NCBI RefSeq assembly: GCF_050624435.1
Contig: NC_134539.1
Span: forward strand, 45,664,001-45,728,000
Length of the DNA: 64,000 nt
Reading direction: 5' to 3'
From: Tenrec ecaudatus
Taxonomy: Eukaryota > Chordata > Mammalia > Afrosoricida > Tenrecidae
A program made the position numbers and the translations under genes. Below are positions 1 to 12,705 of this stretch, piece by piece (the first letter of the stretch is position 1; each line of letters starts with the position of its first letter). The notes beneath the pieces are model-generated. The model was not told the DNA's origin. It did not search any database and was given only the letters and a program-made list of their open reading frames with translations.

Positions 1-3000
1 GGGTTCGAGTACTGAGTTATTGGGGGAAGTGCACTGTTCTGTCTCCCATACCCCCTGTGTTTATCTTCTCAATATTTCTATTCAGTTGCTTCTAGTTACT
101 GGTCTAAGGTCATAATCTTAGTAATCCGCAGTCATCTTCCTCCACATCTAGGTCTCAACCAAAGCCTACAAATGGAGCCTCCTAAACCTTCTTCTGTCAG
201 TTCTCTGCACACTCACCTCCTCTGGTGCCGTCTGTTCTTTTCTGCTCGGGTCAAATTCTGCATTATCAGGTATCACTAATAACCCTTGAAGCAGGAATCT
301 ATAAAATGTGTGGCATCTATGATTGCCATTTTAATAGAACACAACAGCAACAACATGTTCGTAGAAATGAAGATACCTATTCTATTTAGAGAACCCTGTG
401 GCAGGATAGCTAGACCCACTGGGTAGGGAAAGAGAAGGCAATTTTGAGTTACAGGCTGCCTTTTCCTAACCATGAGACTGTTGGTGAATTAGTTAAGCTC
501 TCTGATTCTTAGTCTCCTCATCTGTAATACCTAACTTGTAAGTTATTCAGAGGCTCACCACGCCGTGACGTAGGCATTTATACTGTTCATATGTAATTCA
601 TTAGTAACACACTTTCAATTCACAGGCTAAGTTATTATATAAATGTAGTCAGCCCGAACCTGGAACCATTTTAATATTCCAAAGCTCAGCCTAGGCAGTG
701 CCAGGCCAACAAGCACCAACTCTTACATTTCTCAATGGAGTTCAAATGCATCTAGGCAGAGAGCACCTTGCCCAGGGACAGAGGCAGTTTGGGGTAGTAC
801 ATTTTAAGAAAAAGCAAAGTAAATGATGAATACAGCCTAAATTATAAAAGTGAGGATTTACTTGGAATGGGAAATGAAGTCACAAAAATTACCATTGTCC
901 TTTTTTTGCAACTATTACAAAATTACATGACCTCATGAAAGCGCATTGAATAAGGGAGATATCCTGAAACCTTAAACGTTAGTGGTTTCAGAGTAAAATT
1001 TCAGAGTTACCCCTCCCGCAATGCCTATAAAGACATTTTCTCATTTGCAAAATTGAAGTGCTAAATATACTTACTCACAAATGTTACAAATAAATGTCAC
1101 ATGGAGTCTATGGCTTGCTAAGCATTAAACATCCCTGCTACAAATTTGTTTCAGTACTGCATTAACAAAAATCTGACTGGTATGGAGATTCATTCTCAAT
1201 TCCAAACAGAGCCATGAGGGAAAGGAGCTGTTTTCTCCTTGAAGGATTGTACACATACATAAGAGGACGCCGAGATGTTGTATTGGGAACACAGTTAAGA
1301 CAAATGGACAATAGTTCTATTTTTTAATGGAATTTGTGCAGTGAATGTCCCTCTGAACCCCATGCACCCTTCTGCATGGAAAGACACAGAGAGTATTGTG
1401 GAGACAGGGTACTCTGCCCAGATCCATTCTTCAGGGTTGGTGCAATGGTTGCCCAGAAGTTGGGAATATGGACTCCTAAAGACTCCCAGCTGCATGACTT
1501 ATTGGCTCTTGCCCTGAACTAGAGGGAACTGCTTGATGCAGGGCTATGGCCTCTGCCATTGGTCTACAGCCAAAGCAGAACTCATAAAGCGAGGCCCTTG
1601 TCTCCAGCCTTTCGTGAGGGCCCTATGACGGCCTGAGATGTCACTGGAGACCACATCATGGGGTAGCTTCTTGTAGCTCCCAATCTTGCCTGCCTCTTAG
1701 TGTGCCTACAGGTGTATCTCGTGAAAGCACAGGCCAACCAACTCTCTGCTTGGGAATCACCCTCCTTTGTTTGTTTTTACTGTATTTTATTGTCCTCCAG
1801 GTTACATTATGAACTTAAAAACTACTTGGTGAAAATTTTTTTCTACATTTCTCTGCATCACTACTTCACCATAGTGTTGCTGACAATATGTTTCAGAAAT
1901 TTCTAACCCATTCACTTTGGGATTCAGAAGAGTTTTTTTTTATAACCTTAGTTCTGTCACTTTACAGCTCCATAAATGCACACAAGTGACTTCACCTGCC
2001 CTTGCCGCCACTCCCTTGGCTATAAAATGGACAAGAAAATGTTTCTATTTCATGAGACATTGTGAAGACGACATGACTTCATATCCATAACTTTGCAAGC
2101 CAGGGATGCAAATGTTTATGGACGCCGAGGCTGAGCTTTGGTTGTCAATTAGACAGAATGTTTTGTGTGTGCACGGGCCTGCTGCTTTTCCCATGCAGCC
2201 ACTAGAGACGTGGGGAAGGACCCACCTGTGATGTCCGTGGGCATCACACTAAAACAGCCCACAGAATGGTGGCCATGGAGCAGAGCTGGAATTCCAGATA
2301 GACATCTTTGGGAGAGCCTGAATTTTCCCAAAGGAAAAAATGAGAGCCTGGCAAAGAACTGGCTGTTAATGAGGGTTTTCCCTATAAGCTGTTCCGGAGA
2401 GCTAATTTAATTTTGGTTTTTAAAAATTCCCTAACGTTTCATCCATCCCGGGTATGACTTCGAAACTGCTAATGTTTCCCTCTCACGGTGTGGCTTGTTG
2501 GTGCTGAAATAGCACACTCTTCTTTTCAAAGAGGCCAACCCATTCCCATATCCCTGAGCCTTCATGGAGTGACTAAAGTTCCCTCAGTGCCATCCTGGCT
2601 CAGTGCAACCATACATGGGTGCATGTGGGGCTTCTCGCCCCCCTGTGACAGAGGTTAGCAGTCAGCTGCTCAGCAACTTTCCGTGACCATCCCGCTCATC
2701 CTCAGACAGAAGGAATCGCTTCATCCTGCACTCTCCCTCAGCAATTCGTGCCAGCATTGTCTGAAAGTATCAAGCCATGGACTTGGTTTGATGATGTCCA
2801 GCCCTGGTTTACAGACATGTCCCAGGAGCTTCTTCATGTTTCAAGAGAAGCTTTCTCAACTTTGTTGGCTCTCTACTTCACCAGACATGATCCCCTCTTC
2901 TAGTGAACGACCCCCCATTTTCCCCATTAACTGGCATTCCCCTATTTGAGAGCTCATTGGGTTTAGGGAGCATCTTGTTGATAAAGTACCTCTAACCTCA

Positions 3001-5380
3001 GTTTGGATAGAAAGAGTGTGGGTAACAGAATAATCTGGGTGGAGACTCAGGAGTTGAATGGGGCCCTGATTCACCTCTATACCTAGCTCCCCAAGTGGCT
3101 TCAGTCAAGGTTCCTTCCTTCTCAGGGACTGAGTTGCCCTATGTGTGTAATGAGGGAACTAGCTGACATTATCTGATATGCCACCAGAAGTTATAACTTA
3201 TAGAGTCTCTAAGATTCTTTAAAGTGGATACCAGGCAGATAGAAGCAGGCAGGGGAGGGGTGATCTGTTCTGGACTCCTTTGGTGACTTACCAATCCTTT
3301 AACAATTACAGCTTCAAGCAAGACATCCTCTAGGCACTTTTATAGGATTCTTATTTTATCATTTTGAAATGTCAGCTAGATTTCTAAGATGCTGCAAATG
3401 GTCTCTGATGAATACTGGCACATTCCTTGAGCCTCCTGCTCACTGCCATCTATTGCAGTTATTGTTTATTCAAATAAATGTACTTTCTTAATTATAAGAT
3501 CACCCACTGAAAAATAAAATGGAATCTAGCATGTGGAATGAATGGAAATGCATATGTGGGTGCTTGTGGTGTGTATGTTCTGTGTATTGGTCTATTTTTA
3601 AGAATCAGAGTAAAATCCCATTTAAAACTCTTACCAAGATGGCATGACTAGCATTCTACTCAAGAGTTTAATACAAACCCAGAATTAAGATAACCTGATA
3701 CCGTTATCGTAACATTCAAAGTTAATTTTCAAGAGATGACTTTTCTGTTGGAGAATTTCAGAAACTGCTATTAAAATTCCACATGCTCATCTTTAGGATC
3801 TTGGAAGGAACTGCCCCGATGCTCCTTCCTCTGGCTATACCATTACAGAGTCGATGGTGGTACCTTAAGGAAGATAACAAGGCATGGAGGGAAACCATGT
3901 TGATAGAGGATTTTCAAAGACATCAGAATGGGAGGCAGCCATTGCATCAGAAGCTCCACAATGTTGTTAGTAGAAAAACAACTGTATACAACTTTGGACG
4001 TGTCCCCTTCCTTGTCCACTAGCCTCTTTCTAGGCAGAACCAAGCGTGTGAGGCAGTGGAGAAATAGGTCTGGGACTTAGAAAAAGTCACTTCTTATTTC
4101 TGGTCTCAAATTTCACCCACGCTGAGAGCAAAATGTGATGAAGAACACACAGGATCTAATCTGAGTATTAATCTAAAGAGGGGAGCAACCTCCAGGACGG
4201 GGAAATTGAGGACTGCAGAAGTGAACATTGGCATCCTGATGTCACTATCAATCATACTCCTGGGCAAAGAAGAGAACTGTCCCCCAATTGAAGGAACGAG
4301 TTGGGTGAGGTCCTAATGAAGAGACTGGCACCAGGTATCCTCGGGACAAGTGTCTCAGTGGAAGAAACATTTTCTAGAACCTTGTAGCAAAAGGGGAAAC
4401 TTCCTATTTGGATCCACAGACCTACCTTCGATGACTAAGCTTCAACCTCCTAGTTTCTGAGCCCCGGTGGTAGCAATAAGGAGAGGAATCTGCTTTGTAC
4501 AAAGCTTTTAGGTCTGAAACTGGTCAGGTTTCAAAATCCGGAAGAGCCTGGGCGGGAGTCTGGCAGTGTTCAGCCATCTCTCTCGACTGTTCCCTGAATA
4601 CTGAGAAATACGTATTACATGTGAGCTCTTCAGGGGAATCAGTCAAGTAGACGACAATAGGGGTTTCCCTGCTGTTCTGCTAAGGGTTTGCTCTAATAGA
4701 TCCCAAAGGACTAACTCAGCCTCTCCCACCCCTCCCTCTTGGCTCTGTCCCTTCCTCAGCAGAAGAGAATTGAGGCTCCAGGAGCGCTAGGGAACAGAGC
4801 CAGAACTGGGGAACAATGCATAGTTCTCATGGTGGGTGGTAGTCTCAGATGCCCACCCCCCTCGCAGGAACAATAAATCAGCCCTTTCTACATCTGCAAG
4901 GGCTCTCAGCCTCTTCCTCCATGGTCTGTGTGTCCACGCTGGAGAAAGTCTAGTTGTTCACATTCCAGAGCAAGAGAAAATGGGCTAGCTAAAAGTAAGA
5001 GCGGCGGGCGTCTGAATAAAAGAATCTCGCAATGCCTCTGCTTCTAATGCATGGCGCTACTACACGCGTGGGCTGTTTCAGCCAATTTCAAGGGAGAAAT
5101 GGTTGTTAGATTCCCATCTGTTTTCCTAAGTGGTCCTGCAAAAGCACCCAAACTAAAGATGAAGACAATGTCTGGTTTTGACCTGTGCACTCGTTTTCAA
5201 TAGGTTTATCTGAAGGGTTCTCTGCATGCTTTCCAGTTTAAACATCTCTTTTGAAAGACACCTTTGCTGTGCTTCACGTGATAAACATCCTATTTTTAGG
5301 AAGCATTAGAGCTTTTATCAACCGGAGAGAAATACAGATTTCTATAGAAAATGTGGGCAGCCAACCCAATAAATCATGCC
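1..5380. other. Low-repeat noncoding stretch with weak MIR traces
   Basis: No exon, RNA gene or young transposon is recognised here. Open frames are short and unlike any known family. Faint MIR-like stretches occur near 480-560 and 1950-2050. Base composition is ordinary and AT-leaning. It reads as intergenic or intronic mammalian DNA. Confidence 0.6.
1950..2050 (+). repeat. MIR fragment (weak)
   Basis: The order 'ctgtcactt ... cttcacctgccctt ... ataaaatggacaa' resembles the MIR core, which runs from a 'tgtgtgaccttgggcaagt' region to 'tgtaaaatgggga'. Highly diverged; a similar weak trace lies at about 480-560. Recognised by eye only. Confidence 0.4.
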
Positions 5381-7330
5381 TGTTGTTACTATTCACGGTG
5401 ACCCCTTCTATTCATAGTGACTATTCAGAGAACAACAGCACAAAGTACTGCCAAGTCCTGCGTCATCCTCACAATTGTTCTCATGTTCAAGTCCATTGTT
5501 GCAGCCACTGCGTCCATCCATCTTGTCAAGGGCCTTCCTCTTTTTTCGCTGTCCACTTTACCAAGCATGACTGCCCTTCTCCAGGGGCTGGTCTCTGTCT
5601 AAAGTGTGTGAGACAAACTGTCAACATCCTTGCCTCTAAGGAGCACTCCTAGTGTACTTCTTCCAAAAACCAATCTGCTCCTTCTTTGCCGACACCACAA
5701 CTCAAAGGCATCGATTCTTCTTTAATCATCCTTATTGAATATCCAACGTTTGCATGCAAATGAGGTGATTGAAAATACCAGAGCTTGGGTTAGGCACACC
5801 TTAGTCTTCAAATTAACATTCTTGGGTTTTCAGTACTTTAAAGAGGTCTTGTGCAGCAGATTTACCCAATGCAATTCATCTTTTAATCTCTTGACCGCTG
5901 CTTCCGTGAGCAGTGACTGTGAATCCAAGAAAGACAAAACCACTTCCATCTTTTCTCCACTTATCCTGATGTTACCTATTGATCCAGTTGTCAGGATTGG
6001 GGTTTTATTTATATTAGGTTGTAATTCATACTTAAAGCTGAACTCCTGGATCTTCATCAGCAAGTGCTTCAAGTTCTCCTCACTTTCAGGAAGCAAGATT
6101 TGACATCTAAATATCACAAGTTGTTAAGCCTTCCTCCAAAATCCTGACACTGCATTTCTTGTATATTTAATTGTCTCTTTGTTATTTGCTCAGACCGAAT
6201 ATGTATAGGGAGAAGATACAACTCTGATGAAACCCTCGTTCTGCCTCCCATTCCGTGTATAATTCTGTGTGAGCGCAACAAAGTGCTCCCCAGCCCCCCC
6301 TCTTCTCAGGACTATCCATGTTGATAATCTGCACAAAGACCTGGCAAGAGTCCATAAAACACAAGTAAACATCTTTCTGGTGGTCTCTGCTTTCAGCTAG
6401 ATCCACCTGTCATCAGCAATGATAGCCCTCTTCTGAATCTTCCCTGAACCTCTGAGAGCACCCTGGCAATGGACAAGCGTAGATGCAAAAATTTCAGCAA
6501 AAAATTTCTTGTGTGTGCTATTAATAATGTTCTATTATTTTTGCATTCTGTTGACTCAGAGATAATAGATGTATTGACTGGATGTCCTTGTATATGGATA
6601 GATGTTATCCTATCACAGATGGCCTTGTACTTCAAGATAGATCTTGAAGTGTCCTTTTTGATGATGAATATGCTTTTTCTCTTCACTCTGTTATTCCTGG
6701 CATAGTAAATCATACGACAGCCTCATTTAAAATGACCAATACCAGTTTACTTATGTACCCAGCACCTTGGATATCGGTATTTATGTGTTCCATTTAATTT
6801 TTGAAGATTTCCAAATTTCCTAGATTCATATGTTGTGCGAATTTCAAGTTCCAATTATTAATAGATGTTTACAATTGTTTTGCATTTTTTTCTCATTTTC
6901 AGTTGTGCTCCATCCACAAATCAATGTCCCAAAGACTTTACACAATCATTCTGGTCAACTCTACTTTGAGAAGACATATCTTCCATAGTCGTATTTGGGA
7001 CTCTTACAGACCTGGGGCGGGTCATCTCCTGGCACCATCTCCGACAATGTCCTGCTTCTACTCGCGAGGTTTTCAGAACCTGACAATGTTCTGATGCTAT
7101 TCATAAGGTTTCCTGTGCCTAATTCCTCACAAGCGGACAATCTCTTGCCTCTGCACAGTTTGTTCTGAGTCTGGAAGTGCTGCTGAAACATGTTCGCTCT
7201 GGGTGACCCTGCTGGCTTTTGAATACCAGGGAGAGAGCTTCCCGCATCACAGCCTCATAGAAGCCACCACTGTACAACAAACTGATAGACAGGGGTAGCA
7301 AGCATGTGACAGGGGTAGCAAGCATGTCGG
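5381..7330 (-). mobile_element. RTE (BovB-like) LINE, near full span, internally deleted
   Basis: Read on the minus strand, this follows the order of the afrotherian RTE LINE. The 5' leader lies near 7330-6960 and the endonuclease region near 6715-6560, including 'KYKAICDRITSIHIQGHP'. The reverse transcriptase region covers about 6540-5830, and the 3' end lies near 5381. The frame at 6117-5830 contains 'SEENLKHLLMKIQEFS' and 'NINKTPILTTGSIGNIRI', typical of the RTE palm/thumb region. At about 6540-6560 the sequence jumps from the RT region straight into endonuclease-region sequence, so a large middle part of the ORF is missing. Many stops and frameshifts are present. It is a dead copy. RTE elements mobilise by target-primed reverse transcription and are the likely partner of the AfroSINEs, with which they share a 3' tail. 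Confidence 0.85.
7288..7327. repeat. 20-bp perfect tandem duplication
   Basis: The unit 'gacaggggtagcaagcatgt' occurs twice back to back at the 5' edge of the RTE copy, positions 7288-7307 and 7308-7327. It looks like local slippage or a small duplication after insertion. Confidence 0.9.
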
Positions 7331-7339
7331 TGTATACTG

Positions 7340-9420
7340 AGTTTTCTATTTGCAAAAGCAATTGCTTTTTAGACTTCTTTTGAGCATTCTTGTAACAGTG
7401 TTAGGTTTACCTAAGACCCGGTGAATACATTGTTTTCACTTCCTCTTGCAGCCCCCTCCGGCCCCTGGCCATGCCTCCAACTCCTCGTCTATGAGCACTC
7501 TTCAGTTCCCTTGTTCTGCGCAGCCAGAATGGCCTTCTTTCTTGCTGGTCCGTCCGCGTCAAGCAGCTTCAGTGCCCACCATCTTCCCTCAGACTTGACA
7601 GTTCTCCTCCCAGAAATCCACACGGCCACTTTGCACCCACCCACAGGCCATGGTGAAGTCATCCTTGGGCAGATGACTTGAGAGACGCTGTCCACTGACC
7701 ATCTTCTGAGTAGCCGTTGCCTTGGAGTCGAATTCCACCCAAGCTGACCCCTTCTGGATCAGAGTGCGATTATGCTCCCAAGTGGTTTTCAGTGGCTGAA
7801 TGTTCAGAGGTACAGCACTAGGTCTTCCCCCCATCTTTTCAGCTCACAGTCCGGTGTGTCCTTCATTAGCCCTGTCCAGGACCTCCTCCCCTGCCCCAAC
7901 ACCTGCGCTTCTCACGGCCCCATTCATTCTGTTATGGCACTCCCCATTCCTGTGCATCCGTCTGCGCCAGTGGAATGTAAGCTTCACGAGGGCAAGTCCT
8001 TTGGTTCTTACTGTATCCTCAAGGCCTTGATGGATGTGTGGAAAGACAATGATTCTTAATAAGTAGCTGATGAATTAATTTTAAATTAACAAATGTTTTT
8101 AGTACTTATTTCTTTTCAGATTTTATCGCAAGCATTTTCGTCTATATGAGCTCAAAAGTGCCCTCTCCAGTATTCTCGCTTTACTATTTCCACCCGGAGT
8201 TTCCCCACTTCTTCCAATCCACTGGGGGCGTTCACTGCTTTATTACATATCATCTCATAGCTTGTTGTCTGGTTCCCCGCACAGAATCCACCACATTATA
8301 TATTGTCACTGTTTCCACAGCTCTCTCTGCCTGGATCGTGTGCTTTTGCAAGGTAGCAGCATAGCATGCTCATCTATTTGCTTAGCACTTGCCCGATTCT
8401 GTGAGACATGGGATATATTCTATAAACGTAAGTGGAATGAATGAACAAATGAACAGATGAATCCCATGCAAAGAGAAAGAATGAGAAGGGGCAGAAAGCA
8501 GACAAATGTCTATGTCCTTTTGACATTCAGAGGATAACATTTGGATCCAAGAATAAAATTGGGAATCAGATTTAGAGTTGAACAGAGTGTCATCTTGAGC
8601 AATTTAGCCTGTACTGATTTCCACCATGCCCTTCTGTAGAGTTGCGGGCTCACCAGCTGAAGCAATGTGAGCACACGATTATTTCCTTCCCTGCTGTACG
8701 ATGCAAAATATGTGCACTTTGGGGGATGATCAATTTGACTGGGATTGTCAGCCCGGGAGGGGTGAAAGGGGAGAGAGAAACACATTTTCTAGCACTCCCT
8801 CTGATCAATGTGGGAGATTTCTCTTATCTTAACATTAGTGACCACAGATATAATTCCAGGCCTGTGGGAGTTCTTCACAATTCCTTTAGCCTTAAGAGAC
8901 CCGTCATGATGGGACCACTTCATGGCTGTTCAATGCGCCTCTCTCGTCTGTGTCATCAGGGAAGTCCTCTAGCAACCCTGCCTGCAGGTAATAAACACAC
9001 ACAAATCTCTCCCTTGGCAATTTCTTTGAGTGCAAGTAGCTAGTGAACAGCAGAATCTTGACGGCAACATATGTACAAGGGTGATGGACATAATTGAATA
9101 AGGGATTGTTATAGATTTGTAAGAGTCCCTCTCAGTGAATGATTAATAAAACAACAACAATAATAATAGCAGAATCTTAAGGGACCATAGGAGGGCCTAT
9201 GCACACAGCAGCTTACATTTTAAAATGCTTTCAACATTTATTTCTGTTTTAATTCTTCTCTCCCTTTTATCTCAAAAGTAGATTCTTCTTCTATATCTGG
9301 TCCATTTTGACAGATCTTTCACAATCATTAAAGGATTTTTTTTAACTAAGCTACAGTTCTGCTTCTATATATTTGGTGAGGTTGTTGAGGGGACCCATGA
9401 ATCACACACCCTCTCTCTTT
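7340..9420. other. Mostly unique noncoding stretch
   Basis: Apart from an L2 3' end (7930-8085) and L2-like sequence near 8280-8450, nothing is recognised. The stretch at 7430-7900 is somewhat GC-rich but shows no coding signature on either strand. Confidence 0.5.
7930..8085 (+). repeat. L2 LINE 3' end
   Basis: The segment around 'gaatgtaagcttcacgaggg' followed by 'tactgtatcctcaagg' and a decayed 'aataagtagctgatgaatt' matches the order of the L2 3' end (gaatgtaagctccatgaggg ... tgtatccccag ... aataaatgtttgttgaat). An ancient, inactive mammalian LINE. Confidence 0.7.
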
Positions 9421-9423
9421 TGA

Positions 9424-9601
9424 AAGGAGTCCTGGTGGACAGAGGTGGGCTGCTAAGCATAAGGTTGATGCCTCAAACCCACCAAATTTCTCCTCTAGTT
9501 CAATATGAGGCTGTCTTCTCTGGTAAGAGTTCAGTCTCAGAAATTGGATATAGGAGTTGTTATGAGTCAGAATCAACTTGATGTGGCAGTGGGTTTTTTT
9601 T
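9424..9601 (+). mobile_element. AfroSINE
   Basis: Begins 'aggagtcctggtgg', continues 'gggctgctaagcataaggtt' (tRNA-derived head), then 'tatgagtcagaatcaacttg', and ends in a short T run after 'gggttttttt'. Head, body and tail are in standard order, with a short deletion in the head after 'ctggtgg'. Transcribed by RNA polymerase III when young; this copy is diverged. Confidence 0.85.
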
Positions 9602-10115
9602 AAGTTCTGAATTCATTGAGGGAAAATAACACGCTAGAATCAAAACAGGAATCTGAATAGCCAGAGCATTGATGCTAAAATGATGTTGCAAATAATGACA
9701 GATATGAGAGGTCTAAATGAGTTTCCCTCCTTTTTTCCCCGAATTCCAGCTTTTCTGGCCTAACCATGAGGAGAGTCATACCTCTCAGCTTTCAACTCCA
9801 CACAGCAGCATTACTTGCCTCACTAGGTAGAGAGAACATAAGAGAGAAAGATCACTTATGAGTAGTATTTATTCCACACGATGCCTCGCTAATTGTAGGC
9901 AAGAGCCAGAAAGAGCCATTGTGCTTTAAAGTGAGTGAAGGTCCTTACTTTATGCGTTGACAGAAACATTTGGCAAGGGAAAGGGTGCTGGCCTGGCTGC
10001 TCTGTTCCTCGTATCCTGCCCTAGAAGATGTCTGACCATCCACATGTAATCTTCTCAGAACACAGGGGAGTGTTTAGAACCTTTTCCTATATTGGCCTAA
10101 GCCAATTCTAATTAA
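9602..10115. other. Unique stretch
   Basis: No repeat or coding pattern recognised. Contains ordinary AT-leaning sequence up to the target site of the L1 element at 10131. Confidence 0.5.
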
Positions 10116-11142
10116 AAATAAACCACGTTTCGGCGGAAGACCCTTGGGCCTCTACTCAAGCACTCCCTCAATGCATGAATACTTTCTTCTATTAAATTGG
10201 CATTCTATGATGCTCACCCTCCCAACACAACTGCTGAAGCCAAAGCAGGTAAACAAGTAAATGTGGTGAAGAAAGCTGATGGTGCCCGGCTATCAAAAGA
10301 GATAGCGTCTGGGGTCTTAAAGGCTTGAAGATAAACAAGCAGCCATCTAGCTCAGAAGCAACAAAGCCCACATGGAAGAAGCACACCAGCCTGTGTGATC
10401 ACGAGGTGTCAAAAGGATCAGGTACAAGGCATCATCAAAAAATAAAATCTTACCATAGTGAATGAAGGGAGAAGTGCAGAGTGGAGACCCAAAGTCCATT
10501 TGTCGGCCACTGGAGATCCCCTCGCAGAGGTCTCTAGGGGAGGAGATGAGTCAGTCAGGGTGTGACGTAGCACTGATGAAGAATATGGCTTTCCTCCAGT
10601 TCCTACATGCTTCCTCCACCATCCCCCCCCCCCCACTACCATGATCCGAATTCTGTCTTGCAGGTCTGGATGGAGCAGAGGTTGTACACTGGTGCATATA
10701 GGAGCTGGAGGCACAGGGAATCCAGGTTGGATGATACCTTCAGGACCAAGGGTGTGAGGGGCGATACTGGGAGAGTAGAGAGTGAGTGGGTTGGAAAGGG
10801 GGAACTGATTACAGGGATCTACATGTAACCTCCTCCCTGGGGGATGAACGGCAGAGGAGGGCATGAAGGGAGACACCGGATAGGGCAAGATATGACAGAA
10901 TAATAATTTGTAGGTTGTCAAGGGCTCCTGAGGGAGGGGGGAGCGGGGAGGGAGGGGAAAAAAGAGAACCTGATGCAAAGGGCTTGAGTGGAGAGCAAAT
11001 GCTTTGAGAATGATTAGGGCAGGGAATGTACGGATGTGCTTTATACAATTGATGTATGTATATGTATGGATTGTGATAAGAGTTGTATGAGCCCCTCATA
11101 AAATGTTTTTTAAAAGTCTAAATAAATAAATAAGCCACATTT
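10116..11142 (+). mobile_element. L1-type LINE 3' end with target-site duplications
   Basis: A 5'-truncated insertion occupying 10131-11127. It is flanked by a 15-bp direct repeat, AAATAAACCACGTTT (10116-10130) and AAATAAGCCACATTT (11128-11142), with 13 of 15 identical. The body has the segments shared by all copies in this window: 'cacaccagcctgtgtgatca', 'gaggttgtacactggtgcat', 'ggaactgattacagggatct', a G-rich purine tract at 10931-10957, and 'ggattgtgataagagttgta' followed by a degenerate polyadenylation signal and A-rich tail. The G-rich tract near the 3' end is a hallmark of mammalian L1 3' UTRs. No ORF2 sequence is present, so assignment to L1 rests on the 3' UTR pattern. The exact subfamily is not known to me. 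Confidence 0.85.
10931..10957 (+). other. G-quadruplex-prone tract of L1 3' UTR
   Basis: Five runs of three or more G with loops of 1-3 bases ('gggaggggggagcgggg', then 'aggga', 'gggg'). It fits the classic G4 pattern and the G-rich polypurine tract of L1 3' UTRs. C-rich counterparts are seen in minus-strand copies at 23412-23440 and about 46987. Confidence 0.7.
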
Positions 11143-11874
11143 CTTTGATTCTCCTTTACATTATTCCTTCTAGAACGTAATTCTTGTCCGTTCCCCCCTA
11201 GACCCAGTGCAAATTCCAAATTTTCTCCAAAAATAGATTCCATGGCCGAGACCAACTTTAAGAAAATTTCCAGCGATGGAAAATGCTACCCAGCACTATG
11301 TCTGATTCATCGTATGTGGCCCGCCGTGGCTCCAAGCTCTTCTTTCTCACTTAGTAAACAGTTTCTTCCTCCTTCCTGAGCGACTACTCTGTACTTTTCC
11401 GAAGAGCCTTTGCCTAGCCATTTGGGCAGCCCCAAGGACCAAAGGCATTCTTAATTGTAACTCCGCTCTCCTGAGACCTGTCTTTTGTGCCAGACATCTG
11501 AGGCCACGATTTTAATAAATGCTTCTGCCTTCATGTATCTCGGATATTAATTAAATTACTGAGTACCCCCACCCCCAACTTCATTCTCTTCACTTAAGGG
11601 ACATGCCAGGCTCTATTTATCCACTAATACCTGCAGAAGTCAGGTGCTCAGTTCTGAATGCCAAGGGAGCCCACGGGACCTCTTTAAAGGCGAGCTGGGA
11701 GCAGGTGGTCCGCTGAGAGTGGAAGGCAGACTGCTTCCCAGGGGTCCTTCAGCCAATCGTCACCACAGTTACAGTGATTCTAATACAACTACACTATGAT
11801 TCTCTTCCTCCCCAGAGGAACTTTGAGCCCATGTCCTTTATCTTGGTCATTAGAAAGGCAACTGATGTTGGGTA

Positions 11875-12095
11875 GACCGAGCACTGACCTTGGTATCAAA
11901 TTTCTGCTGTTAGTATTCTTTAGGGCTGTGACCTTGGGCAAAACACATTATCGCTGAGCCTCAACTTCCTCAGCTGGAAGATGGGATGATAGCAATTATT
12001 TCATGAGATTGTTGTGTTGCTCAGATGGGGTCGAGAATGCAAAACACTTTAGAAACGGAAGTATTCCACAAACTGAAGTTATTATTATTGCTAAT
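11875..12095 (+). repeat. MIR
   Basis: Good MIR order: 'gctgtgaccttgggcaaaac' at about 11926, then 'gagcctcaacttcctcagct', 'agatgggatgatagca', then 'gttgtgttgctcaga' and 'aatgcaaaacactttagaa'. Ancient mammalian tRNA-derived SINE; the middle core and 3' part are both visible. Confidence 0.8.
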
Positions 12096-12354
12096 AATAG
12101 TTATTATGTCCCTGTAAGGCACATAAAAGGAAGACTACTACCTTACCCATCTTACAGTTGGGAAAACAGAGGTGCAGGGTCCAAGGGACCATAGTATTCG
12201 GGAAAGATCATGAGTTTCTTATCACTTGAACTAATAGGCCTTACTAGTTACAAGGTTGTTGTTTTTTTTAAACAATCATTGTCTTTTCATTCCATTGTCC
12301 CATGAATTTTTTGAAGCCCTTGGTGGTGTGTTCCTGGGAGCAGTCCTGTAACCT

Positions 12355-12480
12355 CACAATCTCAATTTCTTCTCTTTGAAAATCCGGGTTGTTGTAAGGA
12401 TTGCCTGAGATAGCACATGACTAAATACCTCACTCCATCATCTGGCACCCGGTCAACGCTCAAGAAACGGTATCATTGTT
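12355..12480 (+). repeat. MIR fragment
   Basis: 'ctcaatttcttctctttgaa' then 'gttgttgtaaggattgcctgag' and 'caacgctcaagaaacggtatcat' resemble the latter half of MIR. Diverged. Confidence 0.5.
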
Positions 12481-12654
12481 TAACCAGGTCTTTCTAAAAA
12501 ACAACTCCTTTATGCATCCTCATTTATTGAAAGGTTTAGGACAGGCAGTCCCTAGGTTGTAACAATATCTATCCTAAATGTTTCATTTAGTCAAAGCTGT
12601 AGGTAACCTGTAGGTAAGTCAGAACAGGTGCATACAATTCTTACGTGCTCTTAC

Positions 12655-12705
12655 TCTAGGGCAAGGGTCACTGTGAGTCGGAATTGACTTGATGGCAGTG
12701 AAAGA
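12655..12705 (+). repeat. AfroSINE 3' tail fragment
   Basis: 'gtcactgtgagtcggaattg' followed by 'acttgatggcagtga' is the AfroSINE/RTE tail alone. No tRNA-derived head lies upstream, so it is a truncated copy or the end of an old RTE. Confidence 0.7.

Noticed and set aside
10418..10978. 186-codon minus-strand open frame
   Set aside because: Lies entirely antisense within the L1 3' end; proline/serine-rich because of the purine tract. No domain.
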